From positions 496,001 through 560,000 of the forward strand of contig NZ_SDHW01000001.1 of assembly GCF_004118265.1 (NCBI RefSeq): DNA of 64,000 nt, read 5' to 3'. The position numbers and the translations under genes are program-made. Source of the DNA: Lacibacter luteus. Lineage in GTDB: Bacteria; Bacteroidota; Bacteroidia; Chitinophagales; Chitinophagaceae. Shown piece by piece: positions 52,712 to 61,862 of the stretch (position 1 is its first letter; each line of letters begins with the position of its first letter). Under the pieces are notes generated by a model. It had not been told where the DNA came from and ran no database searches. It saw nothing but the letters and a program-made list of their open reading frames with translations.

Positions 52712-54403
52712 TTATTGATAAATCATTGTGCCATCCGGACGGAAACGTGGCAACACCTGATCCTGATCGATCGGAATAAAATGGATCATATCAAGGTTGT
52801 TATTGTTCTGCGTTCCTGTTAATGCTGTAATACGGATGAGTTGTTGTTTGGTTGTTGTAAACTCAATTACACCTACCTGGCGTGCAGCCCAAAGATTGCT
52901 TGTGTTTTCGGTATAACGTTTCCAACCGATTGCTTCCAGTTCAGAGTCGGTACCTGCAGGACGTGTATCAGTAAAGTTCATTGTACGTTGCATAATGGTG
53001 CCGTTTACACTTACCTGGCAAAGCATGTTGGAGCTGCTCGATTGTTTTTGCTGACGGTAACAAACCCATACTTTGTATTTACCTTTTACAATGGGCGGCG
53101 TACGCATTTCCCACCATGGCGGACGGTTAGGTAAACCGAGCGGCAGCATATTGATATCTGCATTATAAGCATAGTTGGTAATACTGCTTGCTGCAGAATA
53201 AGTATAAGTAAGTGTGTTTGTACTTGCTAACGGACCCCAACCCCAGTAATGATCTTTAATTGGATTATCCGCTTCTGTTGCACGGGTAAAATTGTAGTTC
53301 GCTTTTTTGTAATAAGCTGGCAGCTTTTTAATTTCATCGAAAGAAGACACATCCCAATACAAAGCCGTTGGTTTACGGAATTTCACCATAAAGTGCGCAG
53401 CTGCATCGTGCCATACGCCATTGGTTGCAGCAACATCGCTCTTTGCACGTGTCAGCACCACACCTTTTTCCAATACACCATTAAACTCATCCTGGTTAAG
53501 TAATACCTGTTGATCGATCAACTTAATACTTACCACTTCCTGAGGTTGTAATGTTTCGTGTGTTGGCGTTGAAATAATATCGCCAAGGAATTTCAAACCT
53601 TGCGAAATATGATAAGCTACATAAATGTGCAGGCTATCGTTGTCGTTTGCAGGATTACCTGTTTTAGAATATTTCGCTTTTAACGCAGCATATGTTGCAA
53701 AACCGCTATCGGCTAACGCTTTATTACTTTCTGCAAATACTGTCATCCAACGTTTCGATGTGTCGGCATCCACAGCATTCAGTTTCGCATAATAGCCTGT
53801 TTCCTTTAATGCCTGTACAAAAATGGAATACTCAGGTTTTTCTTCCAACTGTTGTGCAATGGTTTTAACAGCAGGTTTCAGCACATTGTCGATTACATGA
53901 ATGACACCGTTACCAACACGTACGTTAGAACGAAGAACTGCACCTTGTCTGTTAATAAGATAACTTGATACACCGCTTACATTGGCAACCGATGTTACGA
54001 GGTACTGACCGTACATGGTAACAACGGGCAATTTACCATCTGTAAACGAGTTGGTATAAACCGTATCGCTCAACAAATGCAAACGCACCATATCTTTTAA
54101 TGTGTTGATATCGGCAGCTTCAACAGAAGCAGCACCAAGACCGGCCAGGTATGTTTTTACACCACTGTTTGTTGGTGCAAAACAAGTGTAGGCTCCATAT
54201 GCATTGAGGAATGCAGCGTTGCCTGTTCTTTCCAGAATCTGGCGAAAGAGTGAAAACGAATCAAGATTTTTATCGAGATAGCCTACAATATTTACGTCAC
54301 CCGTTGTAGATTCCTCGATCTTGATTTTTCTGCAGCCCGGGGCCGACATAAGCAGAGCTATAACTGCAACCGAAGCTAAGGCAAGAACAATGTTTCTTTT
54401 CAT
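52712..54403 (-). CDS. FAS1-domain lipoprotein with C-terminal beta-sandwich (FAS-B)
   Basis: A 563-residue lipoprotein, lipobox SAPGCRK with Cys24. Two FAS1 domains cover about 42-185 (FRQILERTGNAAFLNAYGAY, FAPTNSGV, NGVIHVIDNVLKP) and about 187-350 (YSIFVQALKETGYYAKL). The C-terminal domain (about 400-563) contains VKGKYKVWVCYRQQKQ and ends LDMIHFIPIDQDQ, again like a galactose-binding-like module. FAS-B follows SusD2 by 14 bp and precedes FAS-C by 30 bp, so all are in one operon. Both FAS-B and FAS-C share the two-FAS1-plus-sandwich layout and are probably paralogues. Confidence 0.82.
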   Translation of the reverse strand: MKRNIVLALASVAVIALLMSAPGCRKIKIEESTTGDVNIVGYLDKNLDSFSLFRQILERTGNAAFLNAYGAYTCFAPTNSGVKTYLAGLGAASVEAADINTLKDMVRLHLLSDTVYTNSFTDGKLPVVTMYGQYLVTSVANVSGVSSYLINRQGAVLRSNVRVGNGVIHVIDNVLKPAVKTIAQQLEEKPEYSIFVQALKETGYYAKLNAVDADTSKRWMTVFAESNKALADSGFATYAALKAKYSKTGNPANDNDSLHIYVAYHISQGLKFLGDIISTPTHETLQPQEVVSIKLIDQQVLLNQDEFNGVLEKGVVLTRAKSDVAATNGVWHDAAAHFMVKFRKPTALYWDVSSFDEIKKLPAYYKKANYNFTRATEADNPIKDHYWGWGPLASTNTLTYTYSAASSITNYAYNADINMLPLGLPNRPPWWEMRTPPIVKGKYKVWVCYRQQKQSSSSNMLCQVSVNGTIMQRTMNFTDTRPAGTDSELEAIGWKRYTENTSNLWAARQVGVIEFTTTKQQLIRITALTGTQNNNNLDMIHFIPIDQDQVLPRFRPDGTMIYQ

Positions 54404-54417
54404 AATGCAGGTTTCAA

Positions 54418-55974
54418 TTATTTATAGAAAGGGTTTTGTACTAATTGTTTATTGGTTTGCATTTCGTAGAGGTAGATCGGCAGGTAATGACTGTTTTGAT
54501 CTTTAAACTTTGCCTGCGCCGATTGCTGCATATTGGATGGTACGCTGATAGATACCATACTTAACAGGATGCCGATACGTTCGTATTTATTACGTTTTGC
54601 ATTGCGCAATACATCGAACCAGCGTTTACCTTCAAAACAAAATTCTCTTGCACGTTCTTCCAGAATAAAATCCTGGATAAGATTTTTATCGGAAGCTGCG
54701 GGTGTAAGATCTGTTGCATCCAATGCATTTGCACGTGCACGGATTGTATAAACAATATCCAGGGCTTCCTGTCCACGACCAAGCTCATTCAATGCTTCTG
54801 CTTTCATTAATAAAATATCTGCATAGCGATAGAAGAACCAGTGTGCATAGCTTTGATCAAGAGCACGGAGCCCGGTAGCATTTGCACCAACATATTTCCA
54901 TACGGTAGTTGTTGCTGCACGAACTGAAGCACCATCGCCACGGATATCGTAGTTCTGATCGTTGGTGTAATCAACAGTAAACACACGATCCATCAGGTCG
55001 GCTGCAGCAGTCCATCTTCTTGCAGAAATACTTGAAGAAAAAATAGTGAAGTAAGGATTTAAACGTTGCTGGCTGAACTGCAATTCAAAAATGCCTTCGT
55101 TTGAATTACCGTTATAGTACAAGGTATTAAACCATGCATCGTTGTACTCAACAATTGGTCCGTTTTGCGTTGCACCACGGATTAAACCGAATTTACCTGA
55201 GTTAATAACTTTATCGCAGGCCGCAATACTTTCGGTATATTTTTCCATCCACAAATACACATCAGCTAAAATAGCATTGATGGTATAAACAGTAACACGG
55301 CCTTTATCAGAAGCTGCGTCGCCATAAGTTGTAACAGCTTTCGCTTCTGCTGCAGTAAGATCTTTTACTACCTGTGCAAATATTTCAGCTTGCGCTGTTT
55401 TAGGAATAGGAGTAATATTTTCATCACTCAACGTTGCATCAAGTTTTAACGGCACATCACCAAAAGTGCGGGCCAGGTAAAAATACATGAGTGCACGAAC
55501 GGTTAATGCTTCGCTTAAATAGTTATCGAGTTGTTTTTGTGTAAACGTATTATCGTTTGCCAACACTTCGGGAGCCTTTTCAATAACGGTGTTACAGAAG
55601 TTGATGGTTCTGTAAAAAGGACGCCAGTTGGCATTTACGTTTGTTGGTTGAATATTGGCATTGATCAATGCAATATCATCGGCACTGGAAGCGGTGGCAG
55701 ATGCAATATGATCGGCCCTGCTTTCGCCCCAAACAAAAAACAGCTCGGCCATTGAAGGCACATAATTTGTCGGGTTACCATACGTGCCGCTGGAATATTC
55801 CATCATCGATGAATAAATTCCGATAACGGATGCCTTTACCTGTTCTTTTGTTTTCCAGAACTCTTCTTTTACAATACCATCCTGCGGTTTCAGAGCCAGC
55901 CATTTTTTACAGCTGCTGAAACTTACTGCGAACAGTACCAAAAGCGAATATGTAAGAAATTTAATCTGTTTCAT
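54418..55974 (-). CDS. susD: SusD/RagB-family glycan-binding lipoprotein (pair 2)
   Basis: A 518-residue lipoprotein, lipobox SFSSCKK with Cys22. Typical SusD features are WLALKPQDGIVKEEFWKTKE at the N-terminus, SEALTVRALMYFYLARTFGD (about 150-170), the ADILLMKAEALNELGRGQEA helix (about 385-405) and the C-terminal FCFEGKRWFDVLRNAKRNKY. It follows SusC2 by 10 bp and is followed by FAS-B after 14 bp. Role: surface binding and delivery of oligosaccharide to SusC2. Confidence 0.95.
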   Translation of the reverse strand: MKQIKFLTYSLLVLFAVSFSSCKKWLALKPQDGIVKEEFWKTKEQVKASVIGIYSSMMEYSSGTYGNPTNYVPSMAELFFVWGESRADHIASATASSADDIALINANIQPTNVNANWRPFYRTINFCNTVIEKAPEVLANDNTFTQKQLDNYLSEALTVRALMYFYLARTFGDVPLKLDATLSDENITPIPKTAQAEIFAQVVKDLTAAEAKAVTTYGDAASDKGRVTVYTINAILADVYLWMEKYTESIAACDKVINSGKFGLIRGATQNGPIVEYNDAWFNTLYYNGNSNEGIFELQFSQQRLNPYFTIFSSSISARRWTAAADLMDRVFTVDYTNDQNYDIRGDGASVRAATTTVWKYVGANATGLRALDQSYAHWFFYRYADILLMKAEALNELGRGQEALDIVYTIRARANALDATDLTPAASDKNLIQDFILEERAREFCFEGKRWFDVLRNAKRNKYERIGILLSMVSISVPSNMQQSAQAKFKDQNSHYLPIYLYEMQTNKQLVQNPFYK

Positions 55975-55984
55975 GCGTTTGTAA

Positions 55985-58900
55985 TTAGAATGCTGCTACT
56001 AAACCAATTGTAATATTTTTTGCCGGCGGCGTCATTGAATAATCGTAAGATACACGGAACGGATCGGAACCACGGAATGATACTTCGGGATCCTGACCGA
56101 GATAGTTGGTGAATGTGAAAAGATTTTCTGCGGTTACATAAAAGCTTGCTGATTTCATTTTCATTTTCTTCAGCGCTTTCTTATCGAAATTATAACGCAG
56201 TGTAACAGTTCTGAAACGGATATACGATGCATCTTCAACATAACGGTCGCTGCCAAGCCAGTTATAACCACCTGCAATTAATGCACGTGGCATATCAGTT
56301 ACATCGCCTTCTTTTCTCCAACGGCTTAACACAGCTGTACTTTGGTTATCGAAACCGTACATGTTGGTTGTATTCATTTTGGTGCCGTTAATTACATCGT
56401 AACCCCAACGGAAGCTGAAGAACGATGTTAAGCGGAAATTCTTCCATGTAACTGATGGACCAAAACCTCCCGATAATTTAGGATTACTGTTACCGAGATA
56501 AACAACATCCATGTAGTTAATGTTACCATCATGGTTAATGTCTTCATACATCGCATCACCCGCCTGGAAAATATAATCTGTTTGCGGATAGTTAAAGCGC
56601 ATGTAAATTGTTTGACCATTAGGTCCTACAATTGGATTTCCTTTTGCATCTGTTGCAACAGTTGCAGATTTGTTTGCGTAAACTCCTTTGTACTTGTAAC
56701 CATAGAACGAACCAAACGGATTATTGATCTGCAACAGACGGAGATACTCACCATTCTTCGTTACATCACCTCTTTGGTTTGGATAGAATTCAGAAATTTC
56801 ACGAATTACGTTTTGGTTGGCCGAAATATTAAAGTCGAAACCAATCGTTAATGTTTTTGTTTTATAAGGCTGCGTCCATACCGCCAGTTCCCAACCCTGG
56901 TTATCCATTGTACCAACATTCATGAACAAGGAATTGTAGCCCGTGTAAGAAGCAATCTGTAAACCATCCATAAAGAGGTCTTTAGTACGGTTACGGTAAA
57001 TTTCACCATCCATACGCACACGACCTTTAAAGATGCTTACGTTGTAACCGATGTTACTTCCACGCAATGTTTGCCAACGCAGATTTTTCAATTCCATACG
57101 TGATGAAATGATACCTGCCTGATCGAGATAAGTATAATCGTAGGTACTGTATGTGTTGTAAAATAAATAATCGTAACGAGGAACCTCACCCGCAATACCA
57201 TAGCTTGCACGTAAACTCAAATCATCAAGCCACTTTGCATCTTTCAGGAATTTTTCTTCTGAAATGCGCCAGCGTGCCGAAATAGAAGGGAATACACCAT
57301 AGCGATAGTTTGGACCAAAACGTGAATTACCATCTGCACGTATCGTAGCATTGATAAGGTACTTATCGTTAAACCCATATTGTGCGCCAACCAATGCACC
57401 AACCGAACGGTTTTGTGTTTGTCCGGAAACTGCACGCAAATCGCTGTTTTGTGTACGTGATGCAATAGAAGGATCAACCAACAATGAAGATGCCGTATTC
57501 GACGACATTACTTCCTGGTAAACTGCAGTATAATCGTTTGTAAGAATGTTCATGTACGCCTGTACATTGTGTTTCTCCGATTTTAGCTGCGGCGTATAAA
57601 TCAAACTTGTTTTTGTACCAACACTAAAAGCATCAATATCGCCATCGTATGCACGGTTAACTACAGTTTCTGTGTTAGGACGACCGGTAGCGATTTGTGG
57701 AAGAAAACTGTTGTTCTTTGTATTATTAATATCGAACTGTACATCGAAAGTTGCTTTCAGCACACGTTTGATGATATCGTAATCAACCTGGAAACGTGGA
57801 ATGATACGATCGCCCAATACACCATACTTTGCTTTGTCGGCCATTGCAACAGGATTGTACACACGGCTGTATTGACCTTGTACGTTTGCGGCAGGCGAAA
57901 AATAGTTAGTGGTAATATCGCCGTTTGCATCGTATTCAAACACACTCATGTTTGGCATCTTAATGTAAGCCATACCACGAATAGAAGATTCGCTGCTTGA
58001 GAGATAATGACGAACCTGGTTGGAGTGTGTGTACGAGAAACTGGTAAAGAATTTGATTTTTTCTGATACGGTATAATCAAGATTGATACGTGTATTGATA
58101 CGTTGTAAACCTGTACCAATGGTAATACCTTTTTGATCGAACCAACCAACCGATGCAAAGTATTTTGCTTTTTCACCACCACCGGTTAAGCTTACAGTGT
58201 GATCCTGGATATAACCTGTTCTCGAAATGGCATCGATCCAGTTTGTATTGTTACTGTAATTATGATACCAGTATGGATCGTTGGGATCGTAGTTAAACTC
58301 ACGGTTAACGGTTGTGTTCAACGTAGTACCAATACGGTTCATAAACGCTTCAGGAATCAATGAAGAATACTGATCGCCATTTAATAACGGAATAGCCTTG
58401 GGCACCAAAGAAACCGAACCTTTAAATGTATAGTTAATGGTAGGTTTACCAATACTGCCACGCTTGGTTGTAATTACCAATACACCGTTTGCAGCTTTGG
58501 CGCCCCATATAGCAGTTGCAGCAGCATCTTTCAACACAGTGATATCTTTAATATCGGCAGGCGAAATATTTAATAACTGTGCATAGCCTTGCTCATCGGC
58601 AGTACCAAAATTAAAGTCACTTGGAATTTCTGTTTCATAAGGCATACCATCCAAAACAATCATTGGTATACCGGTAGAGTTGATTGATGATACACCACGA
58701 ATACGAATGTTCATAGCAGCACCGGGATCGCCACTTGAAGCTGTAATATCAACACCACTTAAACGACCTTGCAATGCCTGATCGATACTTGGCGCCTGCA
58801 TCTCTTCCATTTCTTTTGCGTTGATGCGTGACACAGCGGTTGTAAGATTTTTCTCCGGTACATTGATCATACCGTTTGAAGATGACGGGCGTGCAATTAC

Positions 58901-59245
58901 CACAACTTCACCTAAATCGGCCTGCGAATCTTCTAATGAAAAGTTGATGGATGTACGTCCGTTAATGCGTTGCGTTACGCTTTTGTAACCGATATACGAA
59001 AGTGAAATTCTGTTTTTGCTGTTTACATTCTTCAAAACAAAAAAACCTTCAATATCGGTTTGTGTACCACGTACAATCCGGTTATCTGCATCCAGTTCCG
59101 ATACCGATACACCTTGCAGCGGCTTACCGTCTTTATCGGTTACTTTACCACGCAGTACATCCTGTGCAAATACCGATACAGCCACAAGAAGAAATAATGC
59201 AGTGAAGGAAAACAGTTTCGTTAATTTATTCCACATACTATGCAT
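55985..59245 (-). CDS. susC: SusC/RagA TonB-dependent outer-membrane transporter (pair 2)
   Basis: A 1086-residue protein. The signal peptide ends near residue 28 (an alternative ATG at 59236 gives a slightly shorter one). Carboxypeptidase-D regulatory-like domain: DVLRGKVTDKDGKPLQGVSV (about 29-48). Plug: QALQGRLSGVDITASSGDPG and TAIWGAKAANGVLVITTKRG (about 155-270). The barrel ends KNITIGLVAAF. There is no STN domain. It pairs with SusD2 and sits 17 bp after FAS-A, an unusual FAS1-SusC-SusD order. Substrate is inferred to be a pectin-derived oligomer. Confidence 0.95.
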   Translation of the reverse strand: MHSMWNKLTKLFSFTALFLLVAVSVFAQDVLRGKVTDKDGKPLQGVSVSELDADNRIVRGTQTDIEGFFVLKNVNSKNRISLSYIGYKSVTQRINGRTSINFSLEDSQADLGEVVVIARPSSSNGMINVPEKNLTTAVSRINAKEMEEMQAPSIDQALQGRLSGVDITASSGDPGAAMNIRIRGVSSINSTGIPMIVLDGMPYETEIPSDFNFGTADEQGYAQLLNISPADIKDITVLKDAAATAIWGAKAANGVLVITTKRGSIGKPTINYTFKGSVSLVPKAIPLLNGDQYSSLIPEAFMNRIGTTLNTTVNREFNYDPNDPYWYHNYSNNTNWIDAISRTGYIQDHTVSLTGGGEKAKYFASVGWFDQKGITIGTGLQRINTRINLDYTVSEKIKFFTSFSYTHSNQVRHYLSSSESSIRGMAYIKMPNMSVFEYDANGDITTNYFSPAANVQGQYSRVYNPVAMADKAKYGVLGDRIIPRFQVDYDIIKRVLKATFDVQFDINNTKNNSFLPQIATGRPNTETVVNRAYDGDIDAFSVGTKTSLIYTPQLKSEKHNVQAYMNILTNDYTAVYQEVMSSNTASSLLVDPSIASRTQNSDLRAVSGQTQNRSVGALVGAQYGFNDKYLINATIRADGNSRFGPNYRYGVFPSISARWRISEEKFLKDAKWLDDLSLRASYGIAGEVPRYDYLFYNTYSTYDYTYLDQAGIISSRMELKNLRWQTLRGSNIGYNVSIFKGRVRMDGEIYRNRTKDLFMDGLQIASYTGYNSLFMNVGTMDNQGWELAVWTQPYKTKTLTIGFDFNISANQNVIREISEFYPNQRGDVTKNGEYLRLLQINNPFGSFYGYKYKGVYANKSATVATDAKGNPIVGPNGQTIYMRFNYPQTDYIFQAGDAMYEDINHDGNINYMDVVYLGNSNPKLSGGFGPSVTWKNFRLTSFFSFRWGYDVINGTKMNTTNMYGFDNQSTAVLSRWRKEGDVTDMPRALIAGGYNWLGSDRYVEDASYIRFRTVTLRYNFDKKALKKMKMKSASFYVTAENLFTFTNYLGQDPEVSFRGSDPFRVSYDYSMTPPAKNITIGLVAAF

Positions 59246-59262
59246 TGTTTGGGTAATGAGTT

Positions 59263-61506
59263 TTATTTATAGCGGAGGTAGTTATCGATCAAATGAATCG
59301 TACACCTTGTGCTTAATTGGTTACTTGATGCAGTTACTACAGCGCCCGATCTGCTCTTCATATCGTTTAAGGTGATGCTGTTTGGCGTGCTGTTGTTCAC
59401 GAAGATGGTTGAAGGATCGCCATTCGGAAACTTATATAAAGTCTCGAACGTGCCACTCTCCTGCCCGTCTGTTGCAATATTTTTCTTGTTAAGAATATGA
59501 TAGTAGATAAATGCATCAACCTGTTCACGTTCCGCAAGGGTTAAGCCTGTGTACTTTGGTACTTTGTTTGGTGCAGTTCCAGTACCCGGTAAATCGCCTG
59601 CATTTACAGCAGCAAGAATAGCTGTATTGCTTGGTATAAAGAACGTATAGAACGAACCCGATGCTACCTGTACAATTTCGCCTGTTGTTGTATTAAAAAT
59701 TGGTGACGCCTTCAGGTAATTCCAGAAATAATTATACGGCGAAGTTGTTGGTGTACCCAATGTTTCAATGTGTTTACCAATTATTTTTTCGCTGAATTCC
59801 AGAATACGATCGATATAATAAACGGTACCGTTCTTCGCTGTTTTTTTGTTAACAACAGTTGCCTGGTTACCTGCATCGTAGTTACCTGCAGCAGCAACTT
59901 TGTTGTTATCAAATTTTATAAACTCTCCCGAGTTAGACATAGCAACACCTGCAGTTGTAAGTGAAGTAATGTCTCTGCCCGGTACTACATGCATATTTAA
60001 AATACGTTGCAAACGCACCAATGCAGATGAACCTGTTAATTGTGTACCACCAGCCGGAGGCGTGTAACGCCATTGTTCATTTATATTATTGCTTACAGTT
60101 GCATCAGCATAATAACCGGCAGCATTAAATGCAGTGTTGCTGATGAGGAACATGGTGTACTTCTGATAAATATTTGAGATCTGAAATTTAAGATCAAGAT
60201 TCAGTAAGCTTGTCATGATCGAATATTTCGGATCGAGATAAGCTTTACCATACACACTGCTGAACACGTTTGCTTCCTGTACTTTATTGGTACCGTAAAA
60301 CACCCCGTTACTCAACACCTGCTTGTCTACAACATCTGTTGCTGAATTAAAGCGTGCTTCTTCGCCAACAGAGTTGTAAGTAGTGGCAAACTTCGAAGGC
60401 CAAACCACTGTACGCCACATATGCGCATTCATAAAATCATAAATTACATTAATCGGTAATGCATCCACACTTGAATAGTGCTCGAGCAATACGGTATTGA
60501 TGTAATTAAGTAATGCCGCATTTTCAGGAACAAACATGGTGTAACTGTCCGACTGACCATCATTATCCTGCAATTTCAAAAAGTTTTCGTTATTGGGCGA
60601 AAATGCCAAACTGTTATTGTACACTTTAGTAAACACATCTGCCGCAGTACCGTAAATGGCTTTATAGTTTTGCGATACAGTTTGGTTTAACACATACTGT
60701 ACAAGAAACTTATCCATGAGTTTTTTAAACTCGCTGTAACGAGGGTTGGTACCAATGTACTGATCGATGCTGGGCAACACGGTAATAACCCTGTCTATCA
60801 CATGGATAACGCCGTTTTCAGCGGCAATATCTTTTTCTGTAACCTTTGCATGCGCAACGTTAAAACCTGCGTAAGTGGAGTTTGGATAGAAGTAATTGTA
60901 ATCAGCAGCCGTTAACGATTTTCCGCTCATATAAGCAGTTTCAAAAACAGGAACATACTTGTTGTTGTTATCTGCATCCACATAGTATAACGCACCTGAA
61001 TTATTACGGTTTGATGCAATTGCTTTGATATCCTGGCCACTGAGGTTTTTAGTTTCGTAGATGCCTGTATAATTAGCTGTACGTCTGCGGAACGAAGCCC
61101 CTTCTACCCAACCAAGATTACTTTGATAATCGGAAATTCGCTCCTGTTTAAATGCATTATACACAAGGCTGTAAGTAACGATCTTACGTGCGGTTGAAGA
61201 GTCGATTGCATCTACATTCGCAATACTGTTCTGTGTAAGATAAACAGTAACAGCAGAGTCGTGTGGTGCAAAAATTGTCCAGTAACCTGCAGCAGACAGC
61301 GTTTGTTTATAACCGGCCTTGTCAATCAGTTTTAAAAACTGTGTAAAGCGGCCTTTAGCCTGCAATTGCTGATAAATGGGTTGTTCAAGAGTGTCGGGCC
61401 TTTGATAAAATTCATCGAATTTCTTTTGGCATGCAAACGTTATAGCTGTAAGCGCAAAAAAAAGGCAAAACTGTTTGATAAGCTTAAACATAAATCTACA
61501 GTTCAT
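59263..61506 (-). CDS. Four-FAS1-domain lipoprotein (FAS-A)
   Basis: A 747-residue lipoprotein, lipobox ITFACQKK with Cys26 (an alternative ATG at 61491 keeps the same lipobox). Four degenerate FAS1 domains are visible, each ending in a strand resembling the FAS1 H2 box: NGVIHVIDRVITVLP (about 231-245), NGVFYGTNKV, NGTVYYIDRILEF and CTIHLIDNYLRY at the C-terminus. The N-terminal domain has FTQFLKLIDKAGYKQTL and WTIFAPHDSAV. Unlike FAS-B/FAS-C it has no C-terminal sandwich. It lies 17 bp before SusC2 and is preceded by a 356-bp gap with a promoter and terminator, so it begins its operon. A surface adhesion or glycan-binding role is inferred. Confidence 0.82.
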   Translation of the reverse strand: MNCRFMFKLIKQFCLFFALTAITFACQKKFDEFYQRPDTLEQPIYQQLQAKGRFTQFLKLIDKAGYKQTLSAAGYWTIFAPHDSAVTVYLTQNSIANVDAIDSSTARKIVTYSLVYNAFKQERISDYQSNLGWVEGASFRRRTANYTGIYETKNLSGQDIKAIASNRNNSGALYYVDADNNNKYVPVFETAYMSGKSLTAADYNYFYPNSTYAGFNVAHAKVTEKDIAAENGVIHVIDRVITVLPSIDQYIGTNPRYSEFKKLMDKFLVQYVLNQTVSQNYKAIYGTAADVFTKVYNNSLAFSPNNENFLKLQDNDGQSDSYTMFVPENAALLNYINTVLLEHYSSVDALPINVIYDFMNAHMWRTVVWPSKFATTYNSVGEEARFNSATDVVDKQVLSNGVFYGTNKVQEANVFSSVYGKAYLDPKYSIMTSLLNLDLKFQISNIYQKYTMFLISNTAFNAAGYYADATVSNNINEQWRYTPPAGGTQLTGSSALVRLQRILNMHVVPGRDITSLTTAGVAMSNSGEFIKFDNNKVAAAGNYDAGNQATVVNKKTAKNGTVYYIDRILEFSEKIIGKHIETLGTPTTSPYNYFWNYLKASPIFNTTTGEIVQVASGSFYTFFIPSNTAILAAVNAGDLPGTGTAPNKVPKYTGLTLAEREQVDAFIYYHILNKKNIATDGQESGTFETLYKFPNGDPSTIFVNNSTPNSITLNDMKSRSGAVVTASSNQLSTRCTIHLIDNYLRYK

Positions 61507-61693
61507 TTAATAAATCAAATGTGATCGATGGAAAATAAATACGATTCGTACGTGACTGGAAGAAATAAATAACCGGAGAATGACCTTTACGTCAAAGAAA
61601 GGATCTGTGGCAAAACAGTTTTTTTCTACAAAGCATAGCAGTTTATGCAATTGGGTCATACAGCAGCAATCTTTTTCAATCAGCAGTTATTGG

Positions 61694-61724
61694 CAAATAT
61701 TATATTACCGTTAACAGCACCAAA
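61694..61724 (-). promoter_or_regulatory. Candidate promoter of the FAS-A/SusC2/SusD2 operon
   Basis: On the minus strand: TTTG (61724-61721), a 19-nt spacer, and AATATTTG (61701-61694), 7 of 8 positions of the TAnnTTTG -7 box. The predicted leader is about 180 nt. Confidence 0.4.
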
Positions 61725-61813
61725 TTATTGCACACACTGCATTTAACCGTCATGTGCCATCCTGAGTAATTCCTGCTTTTTACGCAATCGATGTCGAAAA
61801 CGGATTTCGATAC

Positions 61814-61844
61814 AAAAAGGGCTGCCTGTTGGGCAGCCCTTTTT
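61814..61844 (-). terminator. Terminator downstream of SusD1
   Basis: Perfect 13-bp stem AAAAAGGGCTGCC/GGCAGCCCTTTTT with a 5-nt loop, 18 bp after the SusD1 stop. With A and T runs on both sides it should work in both directions. It separates the first SusC/D pair from the FAS-A operon. Confidence 0.88.
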
Positions 61845-61862
61845 GATTATTTTAAGTCGTCC

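Larger units (their letters stand above)
61507..61862. other. Intergenic region with promoter and terminator
   Basis: About 356 bp: terminator of SusD1 (61814-61844) followed on the minus strand by a candidate promoter (61694-61724) and a 5' leader of about 180 nt before FAS-A. No gene. Confidence 0.6.
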
